A stretch of 64,000 bases of DNA from Elgaria multicarinata webbii (GCF_023053635.1 NC_086172.1:21977501-22041500); one strand, 5' to 3'; counted from the stretch's first letter, positions 9,445-20,021 are shown. Translations and numbers: made by a program. The notes: generated by a model not told the origin, from the letters alone.

Positions 9445-10120
9445 TGACAAGGAAATCTGAAAGCACCCTTTTGAAACCCCTCAATTGGATGTGAATAAAT
9501 TGCTTAAGCATGTCTCAAACACATTCCTGACACTTTCTCTCTAGCCCCCACCTTCGTGCCTCCAGAAACAAAGAGACACAGAAAGCCTCAAGGCTGTCCT
9601 GATCTCTTGGTTCCTTATCTGCCATGGCCATGTGTTACTTTTTCCTAAAACACGTCTGCTTGTGTTTTGGAACCAGGCTAACACAGACGTAGAGGTGCAT
9701 CGTGTCATCTATTTACCATCTAAAGCCCTCTGACTGGGCATTTCTGAAGGGTCAGAGCATACTCTGGAAGTCCCTATTTCTCCTTGACGTGCTTATCAAA
9801 GAACAGAATGCAATATTTTGTACCGGTCATCGCCTGCCAAAATATGGCATTGTTTATGTAAGAATGGGTTTTCTGTTTATGGAACATGTATGGGACTTGT
9901 GATCAGTCACGGGAGGAAGGAGGGGAAAGTATGATTTCATCAGGGCAACTTTGAAGAGTATAAAAGTATGCTGATGTGGATGATGGGTGGAGAGTTTTCG
10001 CCATCAGTTTGTATGGGGTGAGCCTTTCTCCTACGCGCATAGTAAATAAAGAGCCTTTGCATCTGGACTGGTTGTTGAAGTCGTTCCTTCCCTATTGGGT
10101 TAGGGGAAATTTCCCTAACA
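9445..10120 (+). mobile_element. Solo LTR of an ERV1-like (gammaretrovirus-like) element
   Basis: The 676-bp segment begins TGACAAGG and ends CCCTAACA. It is flanked on both sides by the 4-bp duplication GGGC (9441-9444 and 10121-10124). Inside it are a TATAAAAG promoter box at 9959-9966 and an AATAAA polyadenylation signal at 10045-10050, in the spacing expected for U3-R-U5. No internal retroviral region or second LTR is present, so it is a solo LTR left by recombination. The 4-bp duplication fits ERV1-class elements. It lies inside a Harbinger-like MITE and is therefore younger than that MITE. Confidence 0.75.
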
Positions 10121-10196
10121 GGGCCCATAACACATTCCATAATACGTTTTGAACATGCTTTCAATGTGTTATGTCCTGCTTGGTGTAGATCTGGCC
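10121..10196. mobile_element. Right half of the Harbinger-like MITE split by the LTR
   Basis: It reads GGGCCCATAACACATTCCAT onward to TCCTGCTTGGTGTAGATCTGG. This continues the sequence broken at 9440 and matches the internal order of the 36186-36469 element (GTTGGGGCCCAT, CACAT, TCCTGCTTGG-GTAGAT). Confidence 0.7.
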
Positions 10197-10420
10197 ATTG
10201 TCATCCTCCTGATCTTTGCAACTGTTATAGAGATTCACCCACCCACCCACAAGTCTGGTATTTCTGTGAATGGCGGCATGTATTGTGCAATTCTGCTGTA
10301 CCACACTGCCACCTAGTGGTTGAGTAATGGGACAGAAAAAGAAAAACACTGCCCCCCCACCCCAAATGTAAACGAGCTGATATTAATCCCACAAAGAATC
10401 TGGAAGCAGAAGCCTCAGCA
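10196..10420. repeat. Unclassified dispersed repeat, copy 2
   Basis: It is collinear with 6140-6400. Shared blocks are TCTTTGCAACTGTTATAG, GTATTTCTGTGAATGGCGGC, GCAATTCTGCTGTACCACAC, CTAGTGGTTG and TGGAAGCAGAAGCC. Confidence 0.5.
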
Positions 10421-10559
10421 AGTGACCCCTCAGCCAGACTTCTGCTTCCTTGAAGACTGCATCTTTAATCTGTGCTAGGGCGCCTTTTCCTCAGGGAAAC
10501 ACAATCAGAGTCTATATAAAAAAACATCAACTGTCTTTCTCTGAAGACATCAAGGGTGC

Positions 10560-10860
10560 TTCCGGGTGGAGGGCTCCTAGCGCTACCCATCAAAAGACAT
10601 TGTTGCTGTTCAGACAACAAGCACTTTGAGCTAAACATTATGGCTTAGCATGTTGTGCAAACATGATTTAGCGGGTCGTGTGAACCATTCCTAACCATGT
10701 TGGCTACACAACCGTGGTTTAAACAGGCTCACTAACCATTTGCTGCAAAAGGGTTAGTGGCCTAACCACGGCTTAGTGTGTTGTCTGAACAGGACCATTG
10801 TGCCACTATTCCATTTTTTCCTGTCTTAACGGGGGGCGGGGGGGGCAGTTGTAGTAAGAA
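10560..10860. mobile_element. Degraded palindromic MITE ('TTCAGACAACA' family)
   Basis: The stretch contains TTCAGACAACAAGCACTTTG, several TTAGCATGTTGT/AACCACGG repeats and a closing TTAGTGTGTTGTCTGAACAG. It is a longer, decayed relative of the palindrome at 16857-17885. Confidence 0.5.
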
Positions 10861-11056
10861 AAAAAGATGGAAGAAATGTGGGAAAACATGGGACGATTAT
10901 AAATGGAAGACGATGTTGTAGCATTGCTCATAACATTCTATGAATGAGGCAGGGTCAATTGCAACAATGAACACCACATCTGGATGAACCAAGAGATCAG
11001 AATCTACAAACCACCAAGTCTACGTACACATAAAGAAAATAGAATATTAAAAATCA

Positions 11057-11178
11057 GAGGTGGGTGACTTGTGGCCCTCCATATGATTTTGCTTACAACT
11101 CCCATCATACCTCACCATTGGCTGGGGATGATGGGAGTTGTAGCCCCAAACATCTGGAGAACCACAAGTTGCCCACAT
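11057..11178. mobile_element. Palindromic MITE ('ACTTGTGGCCCTCCAGATG' family)
   Basis: The left arm GACTTGTGGCCCTCCATATG faces the right arm CATCTGGAGAACCACAAGT. The centre has ACTCCCATCATACC against GATGATGGGAGTTGTAG. It is the same family as 7171-7328. Confidence 0.7.
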
Positions 11179-11715
11179 TTGTTATAAATGCTGGCCTAGC
11201 CTTATCCTTTATGAGGCAAATTACCCATTAATGGTCAGGCAATAGTCCCTTCAAATGAACTTATGGTTAAAAGATATTTTTTCTGGACCTGAATCTCTCT
11301 GGAATGTTCTGAATTGGGTGGGTGGGGGAGGGGGAGGAGGGAAAGAGCGAATATGAGTCTGCTTTCCTGAGGGAAGGGGCCGTTCGAAGCTGGACGGGAC
11401 TGCATTTTGGAAGAGAGAGAGGGAGACGCTGGGCAAAGAGAAGTGTTGGAACTGGGATTGGTAAGCTAAAGGCATCTGGGGATGCAGAACACACAGGGCC
11501 TCTCTTCTAAGTAAAGATTGGATGGATTGTGCTCTAAGACAGAGCCTGGGCACGTCACTAATCTTCTTCACAGTGTTATTGACATATTAAAACACTGCTT
11601 TGATCTCCTTGGAGGAGTGATAGGGTCTAAATATAATAAATAGGAAATCAGTGGAAGGCACAGACCTAGAGAAAGGGGGAAGAAGCACCGTAACAATACA
11701 AAATATAATTATTTG

Positions 11716-11815
11716 CACTGACAGCCCAATCTTATACATATTTACACAAAAGTAAGTTCTACTGCATCCAGTGAGACTTGCTCCCTAGTACGTGTGTTTA
11801 GGAGCATCGCTTGCG
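11716..11815. mobile_element. Palindromic MITE ('AGTAAGTCCCACTGA' family)
   Basis: It reads CCCAATCTTATACATATTTAC, then AAAGTAAGTTCTACTGCAT, then the return arm CAGTGAGACTTGCTCCCTAG. It is a short hairpin repeat with several copies in the window. Confidence 0.6.
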
Positions 11816-13012
11816 TTGAAATTGGTGCATTTGGAGGAAGCAGGAGTGAAACAGTTACCACAGAAAAATATTTGGAGGGCAAACCGTCCGTATGGAGCCA
11901 CCCAAAGCCTATAATCCAGAGGCTGCTGTCAGAATTTGGTTCTAAAGAACATCTGGCAAATCTTATCTTTTGGATTAATCACAAAAGCTCCCAAAGAGAA
12001 GGATGGAGGAAGGGAAGCAGAAAGCAAAACTTTCTGGAGGAAAAAGCCCTGAAGCGGATGGGCCTGATTTAGAATGCGCCTGCATGACATTTTTGCCCTT
12101 CATTTCAAAGTCACTTGGATCCCGTTGATGGAATTAAAGGCTCTCTGGCTTGTTCTGGAAAGGGTGGGTTTCAAGACCAACACGAGCGGACATGCATGGG
12201 TGTTTGCCTTTGGCTCTACCCAACAAAGGAATGCACCCTCCAAGGACTTCTCTACATTGGAATTTGGCCCTTGTGCGGAAAGTGGTGATGCACCCCTGTT
12301 TTAAGGCATCATGACACAAGCCAGGATCAACTCAGTCGGGTTGCCAAGTCTCAGGTTTTGGGGTTCATTCCCTGGGCAATACATTTAATCCCAGGACTGT
12401 CAGCCAATCTGGCCCTGTTGTGCTCTTGATGGGTTCCACTAAGTGTGCCTTTGGTAACAACTGCATGTGTAACTTGCACACACAGAACTGGAAACAGTGA
12501 TCCAAATCAGCAGTACTCCTGCACAGTGGATCCCCGTGACCCATTGGCACCAATTGCTCTGCGTGATCCACATGCCAAAGAAGCAAAGAAATCTGGGATG
12601 ATAACTCATACTCAGTAAATCCTTTATTTATGAGAAGTGTGGAAATCAGATCTTACCCACAACATTTTAAAACAATTAAAAATATGTGAGATCAGATTGT
12701 GTATGTGTGCGTGTCTTAAAACAAACACGTTTTAAGACATTTTTAAAAGGAAAATAGAGTGTTTTCCTGTCATTTATATCCTACACTTTTATAACAAGGT
12801 ATATGCAGAATTGCTCACTAGGGCTTAAAATACAATTAAATACAATAACAAAACAAATTGTAGCAATTGTTCCAGACATGCCATTTCACATCTTATTTCC
12901 TCACATTTCTGCCCAGCAGAACCCTTTCTATAGCCTGGGAATGCCAGAAACCCTGAATTCCTTTTGATCCTCCCCTAGTGTACACCCTGGGAAGCCTGAC
13001 CTCTCTTTCCCG

Positions 13013-13084
<72 letters not shown>
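13013..13084. repeat. (CTTT)n microsatellite
   Basis: About 17 uninterrupted TTTC units, flanked by pyrimidine-rich sequence. It is probably length-polymorphic. Confidence 0.95.
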
Positions 13085-13616
13085 CCCCCTTTTCTTTCTC
13101 CCTGCCTGGATGCTGCTATACAGTTTTCAGTTCACTGTAGTTCTCACACTTTTCCATACTCCCCTCTGGGATAGACTTCAGTAACTTTCCTGTGATTTTG
13201 GCTATTAGTATCCCTTTCATAAAACATCATTTTCTGGATTAAATTCCAAAGTCCCAGGGTTTCCCCCTCCCCCTACATGGGATCCTTACAGGGATGATTC
13301 ACTATCCAGAACAAAGGCCTCACATTTCCCACACCACACTCCTTTTCATTTGACAAAATGTGCTAGTTTCTGATTCAGCCCGATTGGACTGACAACAGCC
13401 TGTCTTCTGCCAGGAACAGAGCTGAGAGTTGCTTTCCCCCAGTCATCAGTTTTTCCTGGAGGGCTTGTTCTTGGAACATGGAAATATGTTTCAGGCAAGT
13501 CTAGAGCCAAGCATGGTAAGAAGCTCTTGACATAACCTTCTGGAAAAGGAATTATAACTCCATATGATCATCAGTGTTTAAATGGATTTGGTGGTTCTGT
13601 TCCAATTAGCTGCACA

Positions 13617-13800
13617 ATCATAGAATCATAGAATAGCAGAGTTGGAAGGGGCCTACAAGGCCAACCCCCTGCTCAGTGCAGGAATCCACCCGAAAGCATC
13701 CCTGGCAGATGTTTGTCCAGCTGCCTCTTGAAGGCCTCTAGTGTGGGAGAGCCCACAACCTCCCTAGGGAACTGATTCCATTGTCGTACTGCTCTAACAA
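13617..13800 (-). mobile_element. CR1 LINE 3' fragment
   Basis: The reverse complement shows the CR1 end: CTCCCACACTAGAGGCCTTC, the tail block and the ATTCTATGATTCTATGA terminus. It is closely similar to 8040-8222 and is 5'-truncated. Confidence 0.85.
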
Positions 13801-14189
13801 TCCTTCTTTCTCCAACACCCACAGGCTTTACTTCCATAGAACGCTCCCAAAATCAAACCTCAAGTGTTTCCACCCACTGTCTAGCTGCCGCTTTCCCACC
13901 AGATCTGTAGTGCTCCTCCATCTCACCACTATTGCCTCCGTCAATTCCGCTTTGGAGACCGGGAGACCCTGTTCCTCCTGGCCAGTCTTCTGGGTCACCA
14001 TGGAAAAAGTGGACGTGGCTCTGAGGAAATGAATGTCCTCATTCTCATCCTGGTTGATCTGGAAGTTACAACAGTCAGGCTGTTAGGGGAGAATATTTCT
14101 GTGCTTTGCCTCACTTGCTCTGGGCACCATTCCCACAGTGATACTGAATGAGAGTGGGACTGTAGAAGTTCCCTACCAGGCATCCGCAG
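13801..14189. other. Intergenic, nothing recognised
   Basis: No supported gene or named repeat was seen in this stretch. Confidence 0.5.
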
Positions 14190-14347
14190 ATCCTGTGACA
14201 ATTTTGATTGGGGTTGTTTGCCCTATGGGACCCCATTTTACTTCTATAATGTTTGCAGTTATGGAAGCTCTAGAAGCTATGGAAGCAAAATGGGGTACTA
14301 CGGCCTCCATGGAGCAAACAACCCCAATGAAAATTGTCATGGGACCT
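14190..14347. mobile_element. Foldback element, ~60-bp arms
   Basis: The left arm (14191-14246) reads TGACAATTTTGATTGGGG, then TTGTTTGCCC and ACCCCATTTTACTTCT. It is the inverse of the right arm at 14281-14346. No other copy was noticed in the window, and no clear target duplication was seen. Confidence 0.6.
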
Positions 14348-15930
14348 GTGGGTGCTTCTACACTAACAATTAAATTTGAACTGAACAGCGTTGCCAATAA
14401 TTGACCCAACTCCAATTATTCAATTTTCTGCCCTGCCCTTTTCTTTTGAAGTGGCTTCTGCTTCCTGACATCGGCCACAGGGGGACTATCTTCATGGCGC
14501 CGAATTGGCGCCGCGTTTCCCCCAAACCCTGCGCTTTCACTCCTGCGAGGTTGTGCCAGATAATCCCCACACCAAGGAGCAAGTGCAGGGTTTTATGGTG
14601 GTCATCCGCCCCCTCCCCTGTCACTTAATGAGACTTGGGGGGGGGGAGGAGGAGGTGGTGGCATCGACTCAGGGGAGGGAAGAAAAATAATTTTAGGAGG
14701 AGGTGGCAGCAGCAGTGGCAGCTCAGGGGAAGAAAATAAACTCTTCTCCCCATGGCAAGGCAGTGTGGGGTGTTCTGGCATCCATTCCGCTCACTGGACC
14801 AATTGGGGGTCTCCATCTGCTGGGGACACCCCCAGGACGGCTGCGGAGCAGCTCCGGAGGGAGAACAGACTGGCAGAAGAGCTGGCCTGCTGCCCTTACT
14901 CTGACTGGAGAAGACAGGGTAAGTCCCCGACTTTTCAGCTGAACATCTTCAGCTCTTTGCCCCAGGGTGGCTTTGAACTGCGACTGCATCTTCTAACCAA
15001 CACCACACAAATTCGGAGCCACCCAGGGGCAGAAAAGACGTCAAGACAGCTGTCTGCTAAACCAGTCCTTCTGGAACCAGCCAGTTCCCTTTCCCTGCAA
15101 TGGGTGAGACTTTCATTACTGGCTCCCATTTTGCAGACAAAGTAGTTGTTCATTTTTCTTTTTCATGGCCATAATTGCACCATTACGCTTTAAAAAAGAG
15201 AAGAAGAATCAATGAACAATTGCTCAAGCAGCAAAGACTAAAGACTAGTAACTAAAGCCCCAACTCCTGTAATATTATTTATTTCATTTCATTTCTATAT
15301 CTCCTGCTCCTCAATTACCCAAGAGCCCTGGGCATCACCTCACTTGCAGATTGGCAAATACTGGGTTTGTTGCGAAGTTGATCAATACAACCGATGAGTT
15401 CCACCTGGAGACTTAATTTAGAGAGAGGGATCAACTCCTTCATGCCGCCTTCTTTTTAGTGGTTGGCAACATACATTCCGGGGGCCAGGTTTGTTGGGTT
15501 CTGCGGCATCTGCAGAGTTTTCAGTTTGTTCCATTCTCCACAGGGATGGATGTCTTCCCTCTGCGTAGATGAAACCACTTGGTTTTGGGAGGGGGTGAGA
15601 GCGTCTCTCACTTCTCATCCTTTGGCTTGGGGCTATTTTATTCTGTCTATGGAAAGGTGTGCAGTTCCTGTCCCAACCTGAGATGGGCATCTGAAGAGCT
15701 TGCATCGCCTGTGCTGCTTCTTTCTGCTGTGTGGATTTCTGCTTTGGAAAGCAATTCTGCAGCTTTAACAACCTAGAGCCATGTGTGAGAAAAGATGAGA
15801 AATGGACATTGCAGTATCCTACTGATCAGTGTGCCCAGACCAAGTTTGTGTCATTTCAGACCTTAGGCCTTTACATGAATAGGCAAATAATAATGGGTAT
15901 CTTATGAAGAGAGTATTTGAATGACTAACA
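14348..15930. other. Intergenic, GC-rich then unique sequence
   Basis: A GC-rich segment at about 14480-14960 begins GGGGGACTATCTTCATGGCG and resembles the terminus at 8735, so it may be another transposon derivative. Position 14960 onward is unassigned. Open frames on both strands (for example 14765-15145) have no recognisable product. Confidence 0.45.
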
Positions 15931-15931
15931 A

Positions 15932-16063
15932 TGCAACCCTATGTATGTTCAAACAAAAAAAAAGTCCTACAGCCCTCAAAGTCCTCCAACCAACATGGTT
16001 GGCTGGGGCACGTTGGGAGCTCTAAGACTTTTTTCTATCTAAATATGCATAGTATTGCACCCT
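15932..16063. mobile_element. Palindromic MITE ('GCAATCCTATGCATGTTTAGAC' family)
   Basis: The left arm starts GCAACCCTATGTATGTTC with an AAAAAAGTCCTAC block. The right arm ends AGACTTTTTTCTATC, then AATATGCATAGTATTGCACC. The loop contains CAACATGGTTGGCTGGGG. It is one of the clearest full-length copies (about 130 bp). Confidence 0.75.
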
Positions 16064-16570
16064 AAATGATCAATTATTTGGTGTCTCTAGCTCAGCTGGG
16101 ATCTCTTTCTTGGGGAGAATTGAGAACTGTGCTTTCTAGTTCTAACGTACAAACTTCCACTTTTCACAGCTTGTTACCTAGAAGTGCATGCCTTCAACAA
16201 AATTCTCCATTTTATGCCTCCTGCGTTTTATTTTCCCTTTCGATAATGACATGCTGTGGAATATTGGTACTTGAGATTTTTGCTTCTTTTATTTATCTAG
16301 CTGGCCTTTCTTCAAGGTGACTGACCATGGTAGTTCCCAAGTGATATTGCCAAAGGTAGCACCTTTGGTAAATAACATCCCATTCACATGTAATTCTGCT
16401 TTACTGCTCCAAGTCAAAAATCCATTTGCAGAAAGAGAGACGGACAGATTTCAGATGAATTGTTTTATTGTTGATTAGTAATTGCAACATTAAAATAAAG
16501 CTAAAATGCCTCAACAACAATTTTCAGACTACACTGTTAAAAAAGAATATATCAGAGTTTAACAATTTAG

Positions 16571-16745
16571 CGCTCAATCCTCTGCAAGTTTATACAGAAA
16601 ATGTACATTGATGGTGCTATATAAATAAATAAATAATAATAATAATAATAATAGAAAAACAGAGTCCTACAACTCACAGCATGCTGGCTGGAGCATGCTG
16701 GGAGTTGTTGTACTCCCCCCCCCCATCTAAACACGCATCTGAGCC
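16571..16745. mobile_element. Palindromic MITE copy interrupted by a short tail and (AAT)n
   Basis: The MITE arms (CAATCCTCTGCAAGTTTA... and AGTCCTACAACTCACAGCATG with its inverse) are separated by a segment ATGGTGCTATATAAATAAAT followed by (AAT)n at about 16630-16652. The segment resembles the 3' end of a SINE/LINE, so the MITE seems to have received an insertion. Confidence 0.55.
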
Positions 16746-16785
16746 TTATGAAAGTGTTGCACAGGACCAATGCAGATTAAGGCTG

Positions 16786-16855
16786 CAATCCTATACAAAT
16801 TGACCTACAATAAGTTCCACTTAGTTACTTCAGAGCAGACGTGCACAGAATTACA
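16786..16855. mobile_element. Palindromic MITE ('AGTAAGTCCCACTGA' family)
   Basis: It reads GCTGCAATCCTATACAAATT, then AATAAGTTCCACTTAG, then the return arm ending GACGTGCACAGAATT. It is a degraded copy. Confidence 0.55.
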
Positions 16856-16960
16856 CTGGCCTGGTTCAGACAACATGCTAAACCATGCTGCTTAACCACA
16901 AAATGGTTAAGGTTAATGCATTCTGTTAACCATTTTGTGGTTAAGCAGCATGGTTTAGTG

Positions 16961-17858
16961 CAGTGGTTCCCAATTTGGGGTCCGTGGACCCCAGGGGGTC
17001 TGCGTAACCCACCCAGGGGGTCCATGGCACCATTCACATATTCACCATTCATTTTTGGAGTCCACTGATGACGAATTCCTACCAGAAGTAAAATATAACA
17101 TCACTGAGCACCTGCGTGATTTAGTGACTAGCTTCAGAGATTACTTCCCTGCACCTAATCCCGAAAACTCATGGAGAAGGAATCCTTTTGAATGTGGTGA
17201 TGTACAAACTATCAACTCTATCTGCGGAAGAGCAAGATGCACTTGTTGACGTGACTTATGATGGTTCATTGAAATCATTTTTCAAAGAATATAGACTGGA
17301 CCAATTCTGGGTGAAGGTTTTTCCTGATTATAAGAAGTTAGGTGAAAAGGCTTTGAAACCTCTAGTTCCCTTTTGTTCCACATATCTTTGTGAACAATTT
17401 TTTTCGACATTTTGTTATATGAAGAACAAGCATAGAAATCTGCTCGATGTTGATCCAGATTTGAGATTAGAAGTAGGAAATATTGAACTGGATGTGGAAG
17501 GGACTGTTCAGGACAAAAAGAGGCATGATTTCTCCCACTCACATTTAGGTTTAGTAGCTGCTAGACATGTCATAATTTGTTCAATTGTAAACTAGACGTT
17601 AGTAAAATTAAATTCGTCTTTATATTCCTAACTAAACCATTGTCATTTTTGCGTGGTAATATCACAGATTCTATGGTCTTTTTTTTAGTATACTTAAAAT
17701 CCTTTGCTTATTAGGGGCTACCCCTTATTTTCTCCAAAAAATTGCTTCGCACAAGTAACTACCGTAGAGACAACAAATTTTTCAAAAGTAGGAGGGGTCC
17801 ATGGCTTGGCATTTGAAAAACAAGGGGTCCATAGTACTTAACTAATTGGGAACTACTG
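16961..17858 (+). mobile_element. hAT DNA transposon, internally deleted, with transposase remnant
   Basis: The terminal inverted repeats are CAGTGGTTCCCAATT and AATTGGGAACTACTG. Flanks are a perfect 8-bp duplication GTTTAGTG at 16953-16960 and 17859-17866. At 898 bp it is shorter than an autonomous element. It keeps the C-terminal part of a transposase (see 17055-17595). Its ends and duplication length place it in the hAT superfamily, Charlie/ZBED-like. Confidence 0.9.
17055..17595 (+). pseudogene. hAT transposase C-terminal fragment (broken)
   Basis: Two overlapping frames carry it: 17055-17249 (ending in about QTINSICGRARC) and 17188-17595. The second contains LSTLSAEEQDALVDV, FWVKVFPDYKKLGEKAL, STYLCEQFFSTFCYMKNKHR and NLLDVDPDLRLEV. 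The CEQ-FS-KN-KHRN-L segment is typical of the hAT C-terminal dimerisation region. A frameshift in the overlap separates the two parts, and the N-terminal BED finger and most of the RNase H-like core are missing. It is a relic with no sign of host use. Confidence 0.8.
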
Positions 17859-17885
17859 GTTTAGTGTGTTGTCTGAACCAGGCCA

Positions 17886-18230
17886 CTGTGAGGAAAAGAT
17901 AAAGACACATCTGGCCATGCAGCTGCAGCACCACTGGCCTTGCAGAACAACAACAAGAAGCAGCTCCCGAAGCTGTAGGGCAGCAACTTCGCCTACAGAG
18001 GGCGCTCTGCCAGGGGTAGAAAGCCCTCTCCGATTCATAGAGGTAGAAATGTAGAGTCACCCATCCTCAGATGCCTCATGACATCTGACTTCTAAGTAAC
18101 GCTGAACTGATTTCCAACTTCTCAAACCAAAGCGATGCGATGTTTTGTTTTTGTTTTTTAAAAAATCTTAATGAGGGCGAAGAAGAGCGATTCCATCCGA
18201 CATCCATAAAGAATAATGGCGGGGTTTCTC
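17886..18230. other. METTL21A upstream flank, nothing recognised
   Basis: The sequence lies between the split MITE and the CpG-rich promoter tract, and no feature can be supported in it. Confidence 0.5.
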
Positions 18231-18446
18231 TCCCCCCCTCTCAACTCACTGCTTAACGGAAGTTGAGACTGGGTACTGCTCTAACTTTCCTATCTCTATC
18301 GTCCTGCTGCGCTGGCTTCCGCCAGGAGCTTCGGGGCTCGCGTGCCAGCGAAAGGTGAAATCCCGAGAGGGGGACCCAGCGCCGCTGAGCAAGGAGGGGG
18401 AGGAGCCCTGCCGGCGTGGTAACCTGGCAACGGGGGAGGGAAGGAG

Positions 18447-18477
<31 letters not shown>

Positions 18478-18660
18478 ATGCCTCTGCAGGGAGGTCGCGA
18501 AGGGATCTCAAGGGTTAACGAAGGGAAGGGCCGGAAAGAGAACGCGGATGGAAAGACGAGCCCGCCCCTGCCATTGGCTCACACCGGCACAGGACCCGCC
18601 CCCTCCGCCCAATCCTGTTTCCCTGGCGCCTCTTCCGGTGACATTGAAATGCTGACAGCC
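18230..18660 (+). promoter_or_regulatory. METTL21A: Probable METTL21A CpG-island promoter / 5' exon region
   Basis: This GC- and CpG-rich tract is the only CpG island between the hAT copy and METTL21A coding exon 1. It carries ETS-type cores, ACGGAAGT at about 18257 and CTTCCGG at about 18631. It also has a (CAG)9 run. It lies about 2.3 kb before the first coding exon, consistent with a non-coding first exon. I could not fix a transcription start or a donor site. Assignment to METTL21A rests on position and orientation only. Confidence 0.5.
18451..18477 (+). repeat. (CAG)9 trinucleotide run
   Basis: Nine uninterrupted CAG units within the CpG-rich tract, probably in the METTL21A promoter or 5'UTR. 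Open frames across it read poly-Gln or poly-Ser, but nothing supports their translation. Confidence 0.9.
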
Positions 18661-18984
18661 CACCTCACTGGGTTGTTGTGCAAACGTACAAACTAAAGAC
18701 AAGACAGGAATATGAACAATGAGAGTCCAGTCATCACATCTTGTGGCAGTGAATTCCATAAGCCCACACAACCTCGTCCAGCCCATGCATGGAATTCTCT
18801 GGCACAAGATGCGAGGGCTACTAGCCTGGAGGGCTTTGAATGGGGATTAGATAAATGCCCTCTAGTGCTGGTGCTGCATTGGGCTACGTGGCAGGGCCGG
18901 CCCTGCATAGTTAAATTATGATTACACACAAAACCATGTGGCTATACAAACCTATTTCCCATCATCCATTTTCTCCCAGGCATT

Positions 18985-18991
18985 TAACAGC

Positions 18992-19023
<32 letters not shown>

Positions 19024-19140
19024 TATAGCACCAACAATGTACTTGGTGCTGTACAAAATATACAAATAAAACAGCAACACCCTGTCTAAAGATTTACAAT
19101 CTAAAATCACATTAAAGCATTAAAGCACTAAAGCATTTAA
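18985..19140. mobile_element. SINE/LINE remnant with (TTTA)n
   Basis: A (TTTA)n run at 18991-19025 is followed by TATAGCACCAACAATGTACT, TGGTGCTGTACAAAATA and an AAAGCA-rich stretch. A related motif occurs at 57190. The family is uncertain. Confidence 0.45.
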
Positions 19141-19149
19141 CAACATATG

Positions 19150-19360
19150 CTAAATTTGTTTGTTTTTTAATGGGCCCCAGAACTGTTGTTGTTTAAACGG
19201 ATACTGTTGTTTTATACTGTTGTTTTTATATTTTTGATGGTTTTAAATTGTGTATACTTTTTAATGTTCGCTGTTTTTAACTTTTGTAAACCGCCCAGAG
19301 AGCTTCGGCTATGGGGCGGTCTATAAATTTAATCAATAATAATAATAATAAATCTATTTC
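19150..19360 (+). mobile_element. L2-like LINE 3' tail
   Basis: A T-rich 3' region is followed by ACCGCCCAGAGAGCTTCGGC, TATGGGGCGGTCTATAAATT and an (AAT)n end. This is the same tail as in the coding L2 copies at 46140 and 47877 (opposite strand). Confidence 0.75.
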
Positions 19361-19865
19361 CCATCACCTATTTCCACATCCAACATTGTTAATCGTACTA
19401 TGGCAGGGTTGGGCGATACAGGAACACAAGGAGATGCCTTATCCGGAGTTAGCCCATTGGGGTGGTATTTTTGACAATTGACTGGCAGAGGCTCGCCAGG
19501 GTTTCAGGCAGGAGTTTTTCTCACTCGAGATGGCGGGGATTGAACGTGCGACAAAGCGGGGCTCTACCACTGCGGGTCACATGAGACAGTGATGGGCAGA
19601 AGCTTGGGAGCTGCACCCCAGCCTGCACATGTGCCCACACACACCCTCTTTCTGGAAATATTTTTGAACAAAGAACATGCCAGCATGACCAGGTCCTGCC
19701 AGGGTATTTATTGGTCATTTTGAATTTCCCTCCCTAGGAACTGACCAGTCACATAGAAATGCTTTGGGTCTTTGAGATTTTCCTTTGTCTTTGTGTGGAA
19801 AGCGAAGAGGCAACATCAGCCTAGCTGTGGTGTGGGCCTCATCCCACCTAGAGATGTGAAGGCCT

Positions 19866-19881
19866 GGGGGGGGGGGGGGGG
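19866..19881. repeat. G homopolymer
   Basis: A run of 16 G, likely to be error-prone or polymorphic. Confidence 0.9.
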
Positions 19882-20021
19882 AGGGGACAGAAAAATTTGA
19901 GCAGAAAAGAAAAAAGGTTCCCCTTTTTTTTCTCCTGAGGACAGTTTCTGGTTTCCCCCCTCCAAAATTGGAAAAATTGAATTATGAAATATTTTCTTTT
20001 AGAATTTAAGACAAAGTAGTT

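Larger units (their letters stand above)
10860..13013. other. Intergenic, no gene recognised
   Basis: Apart from the small repeats listed separately, I see nothing supportable here. Open frames around 11250-12590 have no recognisable domain and no splice or promoter context. Confidence 0.55.
16857..17885. mobile_element. Palindromic MITE ('GGCCTGGTTCAGACAACA'), split by a hAT insertion
   Basis: The outer pieces 16857-16960 and 17867-17885 form a hairpin of about 120 bp. It starts GGCCTGGTTCAGACAACATG, has inner arms TTAACCACAAAATGGTTAA and TTAACCATTTTGTGGTTAA, and closes GTTGTCTGAACCAGGCC. The hAT copy at 16961-17858 sits within it, and one 8-bp duplication marks the junction. Confidence 0.8.

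Noticed and set aside
17188-17595. 135-codon hAT transposase frame as a domesticated host gene
   Set aside because: It lacks the N-terminal part, is shifted relative to the upstream frame, and lies inside intact transposon ends. No splice sites or promoter suggest co-option.
18355-18696. Poly-Gln/poly-Ser open frames across the (CAG)9 run
   Set aside because: There is no homology, and they lie in a probable promoter or 5'UTR. The run explains the open frame.
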